From positions 124,001 to 188,000 of the forward strand of contig NZ_JAESWC010000014.1 in NCBI RefSeq assembly GCF_016765585.1: DNA of 64,000 nt, read 5' to 3'. This stretch comes from Clostridium rhizosphaerae (GTDB lineage: Bacteria > Bacillota > Clostridia > Clostridiales > Clostridiaceae). This document shows, piece by piece, positions 1 through 9,613 of the stretch (position 1 is its first letter; every line of letters starts with the position of its first letter). The notes beneath the pieces are model-generated. The model ran no database searches, was not told the DNA's origin, and saw only the letters and a program-made list of their open reading frames with translations. The position numbers and the translations under genes are program-made.

Positions 1-353
1 TCATCTGAGCCAAGTATTTTTATTATAGCAGGATTTAAATATTCAATTATTCCCTTATTGCTAAGTATTATAAGTCCACTAGGAGTATTTTTAATAATTA
101 AATCGTTCAATTTCTCACCCTTTTGATACATCCCTAATAGCTGTTCTTCCTCTAAATGCAGATTTTTCATTATAACTGCTAAAATTATATTACTACTTAT
201 ATAAAGAAATAATTCAGCTAAAGATATTATTGTATAGCTGTTATTACCTAACTTAAATAAACTCCAAACAAATTGATAAATAAGTAAAATTGATAATGGA
301 ACATTAAAGAAACAGCTTATCATGAATATCCTTCTAATGGACTTTATGGTCAT
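1..353 (-). CDS. Partial membrane-anchored PAS-domain sensor protein (N-terminal part)
   Basis: Reading the minus strand from the ATG at 353 gives 117 codons open to the window edge, preceded by a good ribosome site (GGAGG). The product starts with a basic stretch, then two hydrophobic membrane segments (about residues 9-30 and 45-67), then a polar helix and the beginning of a PAS-like fold (about residues 82-117, with 'NTPSGLIILSNKGIIEYLNP'). This arrangement is typical of membrane sensor histidine kinases or diguanylate cyclases, but the output domain lies outside the window, so the function is not decided. It is divergent from the DUF523 gene. Confidence 0.75.
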   Translation of the reverse strand, partial: MTIKSIRRIFMISCFFNVPLSILLIYQFVWSLFKLGNNSYTIISLAELFLYISSNIILAVIMKNLHLEEEQLLGMYQKGEKLNDLIIKNTPSGLIILSNKGIIEYLNPAIIKILGSD

Positions 354-656
354 ATTTTATAATCCTCCAAATTAACAGTACAAGTTATACACACTATTTT
401 TGACTTAAGTTGACAAATTATCCCTGCATTTTACATATTAATTGTTTTTTATACATAAATCAATATATTTTACAGATAATTCATTCGACATTAAGCAAAT
501 ATTATATTTTGCATATACTAATCCATTTTTGCTAAAATTAAAATATATAAAAATATTTAACTAGAAAATACATGTTCAATACATTTTTCATTCTCAGCTG
601 TTGTTTATATAATATAAGTTATTAACAAGATAATAATTATAATTAGGAGATTAAAA
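354..656. other. Intergenic region between divergent genes
   Basis: This AT-rich stretch separates the PAS protein and the DUF523 gene. It must hold promoters for both. TATAAT at about 607-612 is a possible -10 for the rightward gene, without a convincing -35. I see no RNA gene or repeat in it. Confidence 0.5.
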
Positions 657-1607
657 ATGATCAATTCTAAACCAACTGTGATAGTAAGCAAATGTCTAGG
701 CTTTGCAAAATGCAGATACAACGGTGATACTATACCTGATAAGTTTGTTAAAGAGCTTGGTAATTATGTTAATTATATAACAGTCTGTCCTGAAGTAGGT
801 ATCGGACTTCCTATACCAAGAGAGACTATCAGACTTGTATTGGAAGATGATGAGATAAAACTTTTTCAACCTTCTACCGGTAGAGAACTTACTAAAGATA
901 TGCTTAAATTTTCAGAAGAATTTTTATCAAAGCTTCCTGAAATAGATGGCTTTATATTAAAAGGACGTTCACCTTCTTGTGGAACTAAAAATGTTAAAAT
1001 ATATCTTGGAAAAGAAAAAGCTGTTGGTTCTATAAAAGGATCAGGATTATTTGCGAGAACTGTTAAGGATAAGTTTCCTTCTAAAGCCATTGAGGAAGAA
1101 GGGCGCCTTACTAACTTTAAAATAAGAGAACATTTTTTAACTAAGCTTTTTACTTTCTTTTCACTTAGACAAATTAAAACTCTTGCTGATTTAGTTAAAT
1201 TTCAAAGCGATAATAAATATCTTTTAATGGCTTATAATCAAAAGGAACAAAAAGTACTCGGAAGAATAATTGCAAATCATGATAAAAAGGATTTTAAAAA
1301 TATAATGAAAGAGTATGAGGAGCACTTAGCCTTGGCTTTTGCTAGGGCGCCTAGATATACAAGCATAATAAATGCTCTTCAGCATATTTTTGGTTATTTT
1401 TCTGATAAACTTTCACCTAAAGAAAGAGCTTTTTTTCTAGAAACGCTAGAAAGCTACAGAGAAAATAAAATACCATTAAGTGTACTTATTCACCTTTTAA
1501 AAAGCTATGCAATCGAATATCAACAGGAGTATATCCTTAGACAAACTATACTTTCTCCTTATCCGGAAGGTTTGGTTAACTTAAGAGATTCTGGAAATGT
1601 AAATTAA
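657..1607 (+). CDS. DUF523 / DUF1722 (YbgA-type) protein
   Basis: The 316-residue product has an N-terminal DUF523 domain (about 1-150) and a C-terminal DUF1722 domain (about 180-310), the same fusion as E. coli YbgA. DUF523 proteins of the TudS type bind a [4Fe-4S] cluster and remove sulfur from thiouracil; the cysteines expected for a cluster are visible at C13, C44 ('VCPEVGIGLP') and C108 ('GRSPSCGTKN'). Family membership is clear. A thiouracil or related desulfidase role is inferred, and the DUF1722 role is unknown. The ATG at 657 has TAGGAGA just upstream. It stands alone and converges on the exonuclease gene. Confidence 0.85.
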   Translation: MINSKPTVIVSKCLGFAKCRYNGDTIPDKFVKELGNYVNYITVCPEVGIGLPIPRETIRLVLEDDEIKLFQPSTGRELTKDMLKFSEEFLSKLPEIDGFILKGRSPSCGTKNVKIYLGKEKAVGSIKGSGLFARTVKDKFPSKAIEEEGRLTNFKIREHFLTKLFTFFSLRQIKTLADLVKFQSDNKYLLMAYNQKEQKVLGRIIANHDKKDFKNIMKEYEEHLALAFARAPRYTSIINALQHIFGYFSDKLSPKERAFFLETLESYRENKIPLSVLIHLLKSYAIEYQQEYILRQTILSPYPEGLVNLRDSGNVN

Positions 1608-1622
1608 TAACAATAAAAAGTA

Positions 1623-1687
1623 TAGGAGCTGCTAGAAAACAGCTAAACTTAGCGTGGTAGGTTAAGGTGTTTTCATGGCAGTTCCTA
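1623..1687. repeat. Short hairpin, probable internally deleted copy of the type C palindrome
   Basis: A 65-bp imperfect hairpin sits between two convergent stop codons. Its outer arms are TAGGAGCTGC and GCAGTTCCTA. The inner parts (AAACAGCTAAACTTAGCGTGG and then TAGGTTAAGGTG) match the outer parts of the palindromes at 12527-12761 and 55938-56184, but the central 170 bp are missing. It may terminate both transcripts, although there is no clean T-tract. Confidence 0.55.
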
Positions 1688-1703
1688 CATTCTTAATTCT
1701 AAT

Positions 1704-2597
1704 TTAAATATAAAGTTTCGTACCAATTCTTCTATCATACTCCGTCCAGCTTCCTGGCTCTACTCCATCCCTAATCTGTCCAACCTTATTCATAGTTGCA
1801 TCAATAAAATCAGCATAATGAACAATATAGGCCTCTTCGGTATTAGGAACCTTTGGAGATCCGTATTCTACTTTTCCATGATGCTGAACCACGCAGCCTC
1901 TTATTCGGTTTTTAAAATCCTCTGAATAAATTTTTCCACCAGCGTTAAAGGCCTCCTCAAGCATTGTTATTCCTATCACAATATGGCCTTCCATTTCACC
2001 TCTCATGGATACTGAAAAAGGTCCTTCTACGTTGTACTCTACAGTTTTTCCTATATCATGGAGTTTCGCTGCAAGTATTGCTATATCCTTATGAAGGCAG
2101 TCATATCTATAAGCCATTGTTTTTGTCATATACATTACATTTAAAGTATGTTCTGCTAATCCGCCTATATAGTTATGATGCTGATTAAGACCTCCAATTC
2201 CTCTTTTAAAGCTTTCCACAAAATCTTTATTGCTAAAAAAATAATCATTTAAAGTTTTACATTCCTCACTTTTAAATTCTTCCTCAGACATATCTTGCAT
2301 CTCTTCCATTATTTCATCTATAGGCTTACTGATTGCCGGAAGAAAATCATTTAAATCGTAATTAGTTTTCTTCTTATATTCCCTAACCTGAAACCCATTA
2401 TTATTAGAAGCTTTTATATATATAACATCTCCAACCTTCAGGTTATCGGAATTTTGTATACAAACCTTAACATCTCCAGTCTTATCTCCTATATAAGCCT
2501 CTAGCCTTTTACCTTCATTAAACAGCCTCTTCATTATCATAAAGCTGCCTTCTATATATTCATCATTTTTAATATCTTTAACAAAGTTTCCTTTCAT
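1704..2597 (-). CDS. yhaM: YhaM-type 3'-5' exoribonuclease (OB fold + HD domain)
   Basis: The 297-residue protein has an N-terminal OB-type nucleic-acid binding domain (about 10-90) and an HD domain (about 140-280) with 'GGLAEHTLNV', 'KLHDIGKT' and 'VQHHGKVEYGSPK', the metal-binding His/Asp set of the YhaM/CBF1 family. Length is close to Bacillus YhaM (about 314). Family members degrade RNA and ssDNA from the 3' end in the cytoplasm. The ATG is preceded by AAGGATGTGA. It is a single gene convergent with the DUF523 gene. Confidence 0.88.
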   Translation of the reverse strand: MKGNFVKDIKNDEYIEGSFMIMKRLFNEGKRLEAYIGDKTGDVKVCIQNSDNLKVGDVIYIKASNNNGFQVREYKKKTNYDLNDFLPAISKPIDEIMEEMQDMSEEEFKSEECKTLNDYFFSNKDFVESFKRGIGGLNQHHNYIGGLAEHTLNVMYMTKTMAYRYDCLHKDIAILAAKLHDIGKTVEYNVEGPFSVSMRGEMEGHIVIGITMLEEAFNAGGKIYSEDFKNRIRGCVVQHHGKVEYGSPKVPNTEEAYIVHYADFIDATMNKVGQIRDGVEPGSWTEYDRRIGTKLYI

Positions 2598-2837
2598 GCC
2601 TTCACATCCTTTTGCAAAATTCTGTGCTATAACTTATTTTTTTCTGTACTAAATTTTTTATCCTAAGTAATTTTTGTATTATCATAAAAAGGATTTTATT
2701 ATTTTTTGTAGAAATATACTATGTAATGCTTTTCACAGCATAAATTATAATATAGAAAAAAATTACAGGCTTGTACAAAATTACTGCCTGTACTAAAAAT
2801 GTGCATTTTTATTGCACAAAAATAGGGGGAGATAATC

Positions 2838-3293
2838 ATGACTATCAAAAGTGTAAGAGAAATCAGCTATTTCCAAACTTTAAGAGATAGGGAAGTCAGA
2901 ATTACCTTTGGAGAGTCACTTCATTTCATCAGCAACGTCATAGGCATTGCTAATGAAGAAATGGAGAAAAATCAATGTAATGAACTAACACACATGGAAA
3001 AAGAATGTATAACAACACTGCTAAATAAGCTACAAAATCAAGTATCCAAAGAAACTGAAAAGGTAAACTTAACTTTTATAGAAGCAGTACACCTTCATAA
3101 TATACTTGAGTATTTTGAAAATAACTACGACCTTTTTAAAGAGTACGTACAAGACAAAAATACTTATAATCAGCTAACAAGCTTTATTCTTGTTCCAGCA
3201 AGCTATTATAGTACAATTTTCACTATTAAAAATAAGCTGGAATATAAACTTGGCTATCTAGCTGCTCATTCCTATAAGTATAAGCACAAATAA
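2838..3293 (+). CDS. Hypothetical protein, 151 aa, helical
   Basis: I do not recognise this protein. It is soluble, predicted helical and rich in Glu/Lys/Asn, with no signal peptide, membrane segment or cysteine motif. The start ATG has AGGGGGA 9 bases upstream and the gene ends at a strong terminator, so it is very likely expressed as a single gene. It converges on the sulfurtransferase gene. Confidence 0.7.
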   Translation: MTIKSVREISYFQTLRDREVRITFGESLHFISNVIGIANEEMEKNQCNELTHMEKECITTLLNKLQNQVSKETEKVNLTFIEAVHLHNILEYFENNYDLFKEYVQDKNTYNQLTSFILVPASYYSTIFTIKNKLEYKLGYLAAHSYKYKHK

Positions 3294-3298
3294 AAAAT

Positions 3299-3333
3299 AA
3301 GCTGAAGTTAGGCATTTTACCTAACTTCAGCTT
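3299..3333. terminator. Bidirectional terminator between convergent genes
   Basis: Perfect 14-bp stem (AAGCTGAAGTTAGG and its complement) with a 7-nt loop, A-rich on the left and T-rich on the right, directly between the stop codons of the hypothetical gene and the sulfurtransferase gene. Confidence 0.9.
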
Positions 3334-3335
3334 TC

Positions 3336-4169
3336 TTATTCTTCCTCTTTTACAATTGGATTTTCTTCATAGCTTATCCAATCGCTCCAGCTTCCTACAT
3401 ATAACTTAGGTTTAAAACCTATTTCATCCATTGCAATAAAATTACCGCAGCCATCAATACCGGAGCCGCATTGAAGAACTATTTCTTCATACTTTTCAAG
3501 TTCACTAAATCGTTTTTTAAGTTCAACATCCGTTTTGAACTCAAGCTTATCATTAAGCACTTCTTTCCAATAATAATTTTTAGCACCAGGTATATGTCCT
3601 GCCTTTTTATCAATAGGCTCAACTTCACCTCTATACCTTTCAGGTGCCCTCGAATCTACTATAACAAAGTCATTCTTACCCATGTTATCTTTAACTTCAA
3701 AGACATCTGTTATTATATTTTTATTTAAACTCACATTAAAATTTGCATGCTTTGCTGCTGGAATTTCTTTAGTCAATTCATAGCCTTTCCTTATCCAGGC
3801 CTTTATTCCTCCATTAAGAACATATACTTTCTCATGTCCTAAGTATTTAAGTATCCACCAAAATCTTTCTGCTCCTGCTAAAGCACCCTCGTCATAAGCA
3901 ACAACTATTTTATCATTACCTATACCTGCCGCCTCCAGCTTAAACTTTAAAATCTTTATATCTGGTAGAGGACTTCTGCCGCCATGTTCTTTTACCTCTC
4001 CAGACAAGTCTTTTTTTACATCTAAAAAAACCGCATTCCTAATATGTCCCTCTTCATAACATCTTTTCCCATAGTCCCTATCATATAAATCGGCTCTGCA
4101 ATCAACTACTACAAGATTATTATCATCAATATGCTCATAAAGCCAATCTGGTTTAACAAAATTACTCAT
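3336..4169 (-). CDS. Tandem-rhodanese sulfurtransferase
   Basis: The 277-residue protein contains two rhodanese domains (about 5-125 and 150-270). The N-terminal domain is the inactive one; the C-terminal domain carries the active cysteine in 'LQCGSGIDGC'. The CGSG loop resembles mercaptopyruvate sulfurtransferases more than classical thiosulfate enzymes, but substrate cannot be set from the loop alone. It would transfer sulfur to thiols or cyanide in the cytoplasm. A clear AAGGAGAGAG site precedes the ATG. Single gene. Confidence 0.88.
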   Translation of the reverse strand: MSNFVKPDWLYEHIDDNNLVVVDCRADLYDRDYGKRCYEEGHIRNAVFLDVKKDLSGEVKEHGGRSPLPDIKILKFKLEAAGIGNDKIVVAYDEGALAGAERFWWILKYLGHEKVYVLNGGIKAWIRKGYELTKEIPAAKHANFNVSLNKNIITDVFEVKDNMGKNDFVIVDSRAPERYRGEVEPIDKKAGHIPGAKNYYWKEVLNDKLEFKTDVELKKRFSELEKYEEIVLQCGSGIDGCGNFIAMDEIGFKPKLYVGSWSDWISYEENPIVKEEE

Positions 4170-4251
4170 AAGCTCTCTCCTTATAAACTTACTATCTTAA
4201 TACCTATAATATAATATATTTTTTCAATTATTCATATCTCTTATAAATACA

Positions 4252-4285
4252 AAAAACTAGACTATTTAACTTTAGTCTAGTTTTT
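4252..4285 (-). terminator. Terminator of the chemotaxis receptor gene
   Basis: Thirteen-base stem around CTAGACTA/TAGTCTAG with a short loop, followed in the minus direction by a T-run. It lies a few bases after the receptor stop codon at 4290. Confidence 0.85.
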
Positions 4286-4289
4286 ACAT

Positions 4290-5999
4290 TTATATAGTAA
4301 ACTTCTCTATAGCTTCTTTTAACGCCTTAGCACTAATATTGCTTATATCCGTATGTTCCTGAACTTCATTCACCTTTCCTGCGATATCTGCTACCCTTTT
4401 AGCCATGTCTTGAGTTCCTTCAGCACCTTCATTCATAGTACTTGCAACTCCATCTATAGCCTTAATAATATCTCCAACTGCCGCCTCTAACTCTTCAGCT
4501 GTTTCATTTATGTTTGTAACCAGTCCAGCAACAAAATCAGCATCATTATTATATTGCTCTCCTGTCTCAATCATTCCGTCATAATCCTTAGTTATGCTTG
4601 AATCTATAAAGTTCATTATTTTTTTGGAGCTGTCCGAAAGATTTTCTACAGACATTATAACCTGAGAGGCCGCTTTTTGAATTTCTACTACTGCATTTTT
4701 CGAATTTTCAGCTAAATTTCTAATCTCATCCGCAACTACAGCAAAACCTTTTCCTGCCTCTCCTGCTCTTGCGGCTTCAATAGCTGCATTTAACGCCAGC
4801 AAATTAGTCTGATCAGATATTTCAAGTATAGTATTAGAAAGTACATTTATTTGCTCAACAGTTTTTGTCTTTCTTATTGCCTCTTCAAGCTTCTCTTTGG
4901 TTTCTCTATATATTTCCTGTGCACTATAGCTTGATTTTAACGCATTATCCTTAAGAGTCTTGGCTCTATAGCTTATCTGTATAGCTTCCTTCGAACCGCT
5001 CTGAGCCTTTTCAGTCAGAAATCCTACATTAGCTTCAATATTATTTGAGGAAGCTCCGATCTCTTCTGCTGTAGCAGCAGTTTCCTGCATACCAGAGCTT
5101 AAATTCTCTATTGTATCAGATGTATCCTCAACGATTGTTCTTAATGATCCAAGAAGAGTAGAAACCTTATCAGAAGCTTCTTCCACATTTTTAGAACAGA
5201 AATTTACATCAGTCATTATTTCTCTTATATTCTCGATAAATTGATTAACCCCTTGAGCTAAATCACCTATCTCATCCTTTGAACTTATATCTATTTTTCG
5301 AGTTAAATCTCCCCCGCTTTCAGCTAGCACAACTAAGCTTTTTCTTAACTTTCCAAGTGGCTTTGTAATAGATACAATGATAGCTAGTCCAGCTATTATT
5401 GAAAATATCACTGCGGCAACAACTATTCCTATTAATATAAATTCTGCTTTATTAAAAAGCTTATTTGCTTCATTGCTTGCTTCTGTGGCATGATCTCTAT
5501 TATATTTAACAAGCTGCATCAATTTATTTGATAAAATATCAAAATTTAACCTAGCTTCTCTTGAAGCTATAGATTGAGGCTCTGCTGTCTTAAGTTCCAA
5601 ACTGAGAGGCTTTATTCTTCCATATATCTCATTCATGCTATCTATGTCAGCTTTAATTGAGTTAAACATGCTTCTATCCTCTTCGGTTGTTATAAGCTTT
5701 TCATAGGCTGCCAGATTCCTCTTAATCTCCTCATTTATTCCATCAATCTGTTTATCAACATCAGCCTTTTCTGATTTATAATTTAGGCTTATATGTTTAT
5801 TTTCAGCAACTGAAAAATTTGATATTAAAGTGTTTATAGAATGAGCATAATCCATTCTTTGGAGCCATTCATTTGCAATAATCTTTGAGGAATTATTAAC
5901 AGTATAAATTGTTTTAAGCGAATATATTCCAAGACTAATCAAAAGTAAAATAATTAAACTAAAAGCAAATATTAGTTTTCGTTTTATTGTAAGTCTCAT
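4290..5999 (-). CDS. Methyl-accepting chemotaxis protein
   Basis: This 569-residue receptor has a first membrane segment at about 8-28, an extracellular four-helix-bundle sensing domain (about 30-185), a second membrane segment at about 188-212, a HAMP domain, and a cytoplasmic signalling domain with the conserved hairpin '[20 protein letters not shown]'. It would pass ligand signals to CheA/CheW. No chemotaxis or flagellar genes are nearby, so the ligand is unknown. It has its own promoter and terminator and is a single gene. Confidence 0.93.
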   Translation of the reverse strand: MRLTIKRKLIFAFSLIILLLISLGIYSLKTIYTVNNSSKIIANEWLQRMDYAHSINTLISNFSVAENKHISLNYKSEKADVDKQIDGINEEIKRNLAAYEKLITTEEDRSMFNSIKADIDSMNEIYGRIKPLSLELKTAEPQSIASREARLNFDILSNKLMQLVKYNRDHATEASNEANKLFNKAEFILIGIVVAAVIFSIIAGLAIIVSITKPLGKLRKSLVVLAESGGDLTRKIDISSKDEIGDLAQGVNQFIENIREIMTDVNFCSKNVEEASDKVSTLLGSLRTIVEDTSDTIENLSSGMQETAATAEEIGASSNNIEANVGFLTEKAQSGSKEAIQISYRAKTLKDNALKSSYSAQEIYRETKEKLEEAIRKTKTVEQINVLSNTILEISDQTNLLALNAAIEAARAGEAGKGFAVVADEIRNLAENSKNAVVEIQKAASQVIMSVENLSDSSKKIMNFIDSSITKDYDGMIETGEQYNNDADFVAGLVTNINETAEELEAAVGDIIKAIDGVASTMNEGAEGTQDMAKRVADIAGKVNEVQEHTDISNISAKALKEAIEKFTI

Positions 6000-6050
6000 T
6001 TTTGTGTCATCCTCTCTTCAAAATTGCCAAAATCTTATGTTTATTAACTT

Positions 6051-6079
6051 ATTATATCAAGATTCTTGCATATAGTAAA
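6051..6079 (-). promoter_or_regulatory. Promoter of the chemotaxis receptor gene
   Basis: On the minus strand TTTACT (6079-6074) and TATAAT (6056-6051) are 17 bases apart, about 50 bases before the receptor start. Confidence 0.7.
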
Positions 6080-6111
6080 CGTTATCTGCTTTATTTTGAT
6101 AAATTAAAAAA

Positions 6112-6142
6112 CAGAGTATGCAAGCAAATCCTTGGCACTCTG
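6112..6142 (-). terminator. Terminator of the diguanylate cyclase gene
   Basis: Stem CAGAGTGC/GCATACTCTG with a T6 run on the minus strand, just past the cyclase stop codon. Confidence 0.65.
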
Positions 6143-6146
6143 CCTT

Positions 6147-7238
6147 TTAAGCTACAACACAGTTTCTACCCTTGCGTTTCCCCTCATATAATGCTCTATC
6201 AGTATTTCCAACTGCTTCTTCAATATCAATATTAGAATTATATTCACTTACCCCAAAAGTCATTGTAATTGATACTTTTGTCTCTTTATATATTACAGTA
6301 GTATCTTGTACACTTTTTCTAAGCTTTTCCGCCAGTTCCTTTCCTCTCTTAATATTACAATTTGGAAGAAGGATTAAAAATTCCTCTCCTCCCCACCTGG
6401 AAATCTTTCCACCATTAAACAACTGGCTTTTCATAATTGCACCAGAAGTAGTTACAACTAAATCACCGCAATTATGTCCATAATTGTCATTAAAAGATTT
6501 GAAATTATCAATATCTGCCATTACTAACACAAAGTTCTTTCCCGTCTTTTTAAATTCATTTATATTTTTATTTATTTCATCAATTATCTTCCTTCGATTT
6601 AAAAGCCCTGTCAAAGGATCCGTATCAGCTAAAACTTCAAGCCTTCTGTTTGCCTTTCGAAGTCTTTTATCGGCTTTTTCTACAGCCATACAATAATAAT
6701 AGGCTAAAAATGATAAGGATGAAAAAGTAACAATTATATTATAATTATTAAAAACATTTAGTGTCTTAGCACTCAGATTAACTATTGCATTATTTGCCGC
6801 AGAATAATAACCAAGAACTATATATACTACACAAAATAAAATATTTAAAATAACTTTTCCAGGCCTACTTATATCTTTAGAAAAAAATAAAAGCGGAACC
6901 AAGCTTAATATGTAATAGTGAAATCCGCTGGGCCATCCAAGAAACATAATAGCTAGAGTTGCATGTCCAACAACCTCGCAAATAGCTAGAACTACAGCAT
7001 AACCGTGAAATCCTCTTCTATTAATAAAAAAGGCCATGGCATAAATTATACAGCTAAACATATTAAATGCAGCTAAATATTTAATCCCCAGAATAAAAAA
7101 TACAGTAAGTAAAATTAAATGAACAGCCAGACATAATATACTGGTATAATTTATTACAGAATATAAAGAGTACTTGGAATCGTCTACATTAGATGTCTTT
7201 AGTATCTTTCTAAAAAACTTTTTATTCCTAAAGTTCAT
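6147..7238 (-). CDS. Membrane diguanylate cyclase (GGDEF)
   Basis: The protein (363 aa from the start used here) has about six membrane helices in residues 20-195 and a C-terminal GGDEF domain with 'ADTDPLTGLLNRR' and the active loop 'RWGGEEFLILLP' (GGEEF, catalytically acceptable). It would make cyclic di-GMP. I start at the ATG at 7238 because the ribosome site GGGGGAGAG lies between it and an upstream ATG at 7256. The membrane part is not assigned to a named sensor family. The gene lies 5' to 3' towards the receptor but each has its own signals. Confidence 0.9.
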   Translation of the reverse strand: MNFRNKKFFRKILKTSNVDDSKYSLYSVINYTSILCLAVHLILLTVFFILGIKYLAAFNMFSCIIYAMAFFINRRGFHGYAVVLAICEVVGHATLAIMFLGWPSGFHYYILSLVPLLFFSKDISRPGKVILNILFCVVYIVLGYYSAANNAIVNLSAKTLNVFNNYNIIVTFSSLSFLAYYYCMAVEKADKRLRKANRRLEVLADTDPLTGLLNRRKIIDEINKNINEFKKTGKNFVLVMADIDNFKSFNDNYGHNCGDLVVTTSGAIMKSQLFNGGKISRWGGEEFLILLPNCNIKRGKELAEKLRKSVQDTTVIYKETKVSITMTFGVSEYNSNIDIEEAVGNTDRALYEGKRKGRNCVVA

Positions 7239-7311
7239 TAACACTCTCTCCCCCATAGAGAAAATAATTTACAGTTAATTATAACATAATTTTACACTAT
7301 TTTGAATTGTT

Positions 7312-8304
7312 TTATTTTTTTAAACAATTTTCAGGATTAATTTTAATTGCCTTCCATGTATTATCTTTATCCTTTACAAACTGCGAAACTTCTATATCCG
7401 TCCCATTTGTAAGATTCATAAATACAAATTTATAATCCTTACCATCTGTTCCGTTAATCTCAATATTTTTTATATACCCTTCCTGAGTAGTAGGAAGTCT
7501 TTTTTTAATGAGTTTGCACCAATCTCCATAGGCTATATCAACATAAGCTTCTGCATTATGTCTCCAACCATGATAAGCTGCACATAAAAAGTCCTCACCT
7601 GTAAGCTCCATGCTTGAAATTCTATATGTATCCTTTTCCTTTTCTATATCTATAAACCCATAGTAATAACCAAAGTATGTATTTCCTTTATCTGAGCCTT
7701 CAATAGTCTCCATTTCTACAAAATACTTTATTTTGCCTAATTCAGTAAGCTCATTAGTTATGTTAGCAGCTTTAATCAAATTTATATGTGCAATATTTTC
7801 AAAGGATTTTAAAAAAGCATTATAGTCTACCTTGCTTTTATATTTTGATGACAAAAAATTATATGCAATTGGGTATGGCTGTTTTTCCCAACCAATAGTT
7901 CCGCAGCCCCCCATTTTATCTTTAGGTAAATTTTCGGCTTCTTGAAGGATACTGAAGTAATTGATAACTGCATCATAGGGTGTTTTAGTTAATTCCTTAG
8001 GCAGAACTATATCAGATGGTTTTTCATTAAAATAATCGCCTATAATCTTACTTGCTTCTTTGTTGTTATTTAAAACCGGAAGCTTTGATGGCCTAAAGTA
8101 CTTTTCCGTCATATTTTCCTCATTTGTATTTACCTTTTTATCCTCCGTATCTTTTTCGTTTTTTAAAAGTACAGCTCCCATTACCATTATATCTTTGTTA
8201 TTTTTCCCCTTTAGTAGAAATACTGATCCCAAAATACATGCCGCTAAAAAATGCAATGCAATAATGATAATAAATGCCTTTTTAAAATTCTTTAATACTT
8301 TAAT
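7312..8304 (-). CDS. Membrane-anchored hypothetical protein, probable ATT start
   Basis: I do not recognise the family. The protein (330 aa as drawn) begins with a basic, hydrophobic anchor (about residues 7-30) followed by a polar Lys/Glu linker and an extracellular globular part with 'KMGGCGTIGWEKQPYP'. The only conventional start codon is TTG at 8256, which has no ribosome site and would cut the anchor. A strong AGGAGAGG at 8319-8312 is followed after 6-7 bases by ATT at 8304, in frame, with an in-frame stop just upstream; I therefore propose ATT initiation. Divergent from the PAP2-like gene. Confidence 0.65.
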   Translation of the reverse strand: MKVLKNFKKAFIIIIALHFLAACILGSVFLLKGKNNKDIMVMGAVLLKNEKDTEDKKVNTNEENMTEKYFRPSKLPVLNNNKEASKIIGDYFNEKPSDIVLPKELTKTPYDAVINYFSILQEAENLPKDKMGGCGTIGWEKQPYPIAYNFLSSKYKSKVDYNAFLKSFENIAHINLIKAANITNELTELGKIKYFVEMETIEGSDKGNTYFGYYYGFIDIEKEKDTYRISSMELTGEDFLCAAYHGWRHNAEAYVDIAYGDWCKLIKKRLPTTQEGYIKNIEINGTDGKDYKFVFMNLTNGTDIEVSQFVKDKDNTWKAIKINPENCLKK

Positions 8305-8460
8305 CTTAAACCTCTCCTAAAGCTTGTTTACTTTATTTATATTCAGTATTTTTAATCATATCTAAAAATATTAATAAAAATTTAAGATTTTTGCCAAGGT
8401 TTTATTAAGGTTTACAGCTTAAGCTTATATCGTTGAGAAAATGCAGCAGGAGTTGATGAA

Positions 8461-9141
8461 ATGAAAGGTTCTAAAAAATACATATTGCCTATTGGATGCA
8501 TGGCACTATTTTTACTTACAGGTGCTTTATATCCAATATTCAATACTGATTCGAGAGGCGTATATTCTTTGGTTACTGGCTTTGATAAAATGATTCCATT
8601 TACAAAAGAATTTATAGTTCCATATATATCGTGGTATCCATTCATATTTTTAAGCCTTTTATATTTTTATATTAAAGATTCTGAAATTTATTATAAAGAA
8701 ATAATAAGCATTATTTTAGGGATGCTTATATCCTATGGGATATACTTTATATTTCAAACAGCAGTCTCAAGACCTGAGCTTTCAGGAAATGATATATTTA
8801 CAAAACTTGTTGCTCTTATTTACGCAAATGATAAGCCTTTCAACTGCTTTCCAAGCTTGCATGTATTGGAAACTTATCTTATTATGAAAGGAATAAAGAC
8901 CTCAAGCTGCAAAAATAAGCTTAACAGTTTTATAATTAATAGTGTAGGAATACTGATTATTATATCGACACAACTTATTAAGCAGCATGTAATACTAGAT
9001 TTGATTTTTGCAATAATTTTAGGTGAGATTATATTTAATTTTATATATAAATTAGATTTAAGTAAGGCTGCTTTCACCATAAAAGCTTTTGTGTTATCTT
9101 TATTTGCGAATAAAAAGCCTGAAAATTATTTAAACAAATAG
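8461..9141 (+). CDS. PAP2-like integral membrane phosphatase/transferase
   Basis: The 226-residue protein has about six membrane helices. The motif 'CFPSLHVLETYL' followed later by 'KQHVILDLIFA' matches the PSxH...HxxxD pattern of the PAP2 / inositolphosphotransferase-like superfamily (the usual SGH is SLH). It may dephosphorylate or exchange lipid phosphates at the membrane; the substrate is not predictable. The ATG has GCAGGAG upstream. Its stop codon lies within a terminator. Confidence 0.75.
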   Translation: MKGSKKYILPIGCMALFLLTGALYPIFNTDSRGVYSLVTGFDKMIPFTKEFIVPYISWYPFIFLSLLYFYIKDSEIYYKEIISIILGMLISYGIYFIFQTAVSRPELSGNDIFTKLVALIYANDKPFNCFPSLHVLETYLIMKGIKTSSCKNKLNSFIINSVGILIIISTQLIKQHVILDLIFAIILGEIIFNFIYKLDLSKAAFTIKAFVLSLFANKKPENYLNK

Positions 9142-9162
9142 CTCCCTGAAAGGGAGCTATTT
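9136..9162. terminator. Bidirectional terminator overlapping the PAP2-like stop codon
   Basis: Perfect 12-bp stem AAATAGCTCCCT with a GAA loop. The TAG of the PAP2-like gene is inside the left arm, and the facing zinc-ribbon gene ends 10 bases further on. Confidence 0.85.
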
Positions 9163-9171
9163 GCTTATTAT

Positions 9172-9489
9172 CTATTCTATAAAATCCGCTAAGATCTCTT
9201 TTGCTTTTTCTTCATATTCTTCCGGTACTTGAAGCTCCATTGGATTTATTGTAGTAAAAGTAATAATTCCAAAGGTCAGTTCACCTGATACATAAAATGG
9301 TATATACTCTGATTGAAGCAAAGATTTAGCTATAGCTATAACTCCTCTGTCAAAGGTTTTTAGCACAGTAACCATAGGTCTATATTCTACTCCATCCTCC
9401 TCATTAAGCTCATCAATCAGTTTCTCTCCGCATTCCGGGCATACCTTTATTCCTTCTACATATTCACCCCTACATTTAGGACAAAACAT
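9172..9489 (-). CDS. Zinc-ribbon + DUF2007 protein
   Basis: The 105-residue protein has an N-terminal zinc ribbon ('FCPKCRGEYVEG...CPECGEKL', two CxxC pairs) and a DUF2007-like domain (about 40-100). DUF2007 proteins are small, often described as putative signal-transducing, with no established reaction. It is a single gene with a standard ribosome site before the ATG. Confidence 0.75.
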   Translation of the reverse strand: MFCPKCRGEYVEGIKVCPECGEKLIDELNEEDGVEYRPMVTVLKTFDRGVIAIAKSLLQSEYIPFYVSGELTFGIITFTTINPMELQVPEEYEEKAKEILADFIE

Positions 9490-9576
9490 ATTTACCCCTC
9501 CAATATAATTCTATAACTTAATTATAATACAATTTTTTCAATTTATATCCATATAGTTAATATAATTTAAAATAAA

Positions 9577-9605
9577 AAAGAGACTGCTCTAAAACAGGCC
9601 TCTTT
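9577..9605 (-). terminator. Terminator of the fmdB-ecsC pair
   Basis: Stem AAAGAG.CTG / CAG.CTCTTT with a short loop, followed on the minus strand by a T-run. It lies just past the EcsC-family stop codon. Confidence 0.7.
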
Positions 9606-9613
9606 ACTAAATT

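Noticed and set aside
6000-6110. Cyclic di-GMP riboswitch before the chemotaxis receptor
   Set aside because: Clostridial receptors often have one, but the leader is only about 45 bases and has no GEMM core.
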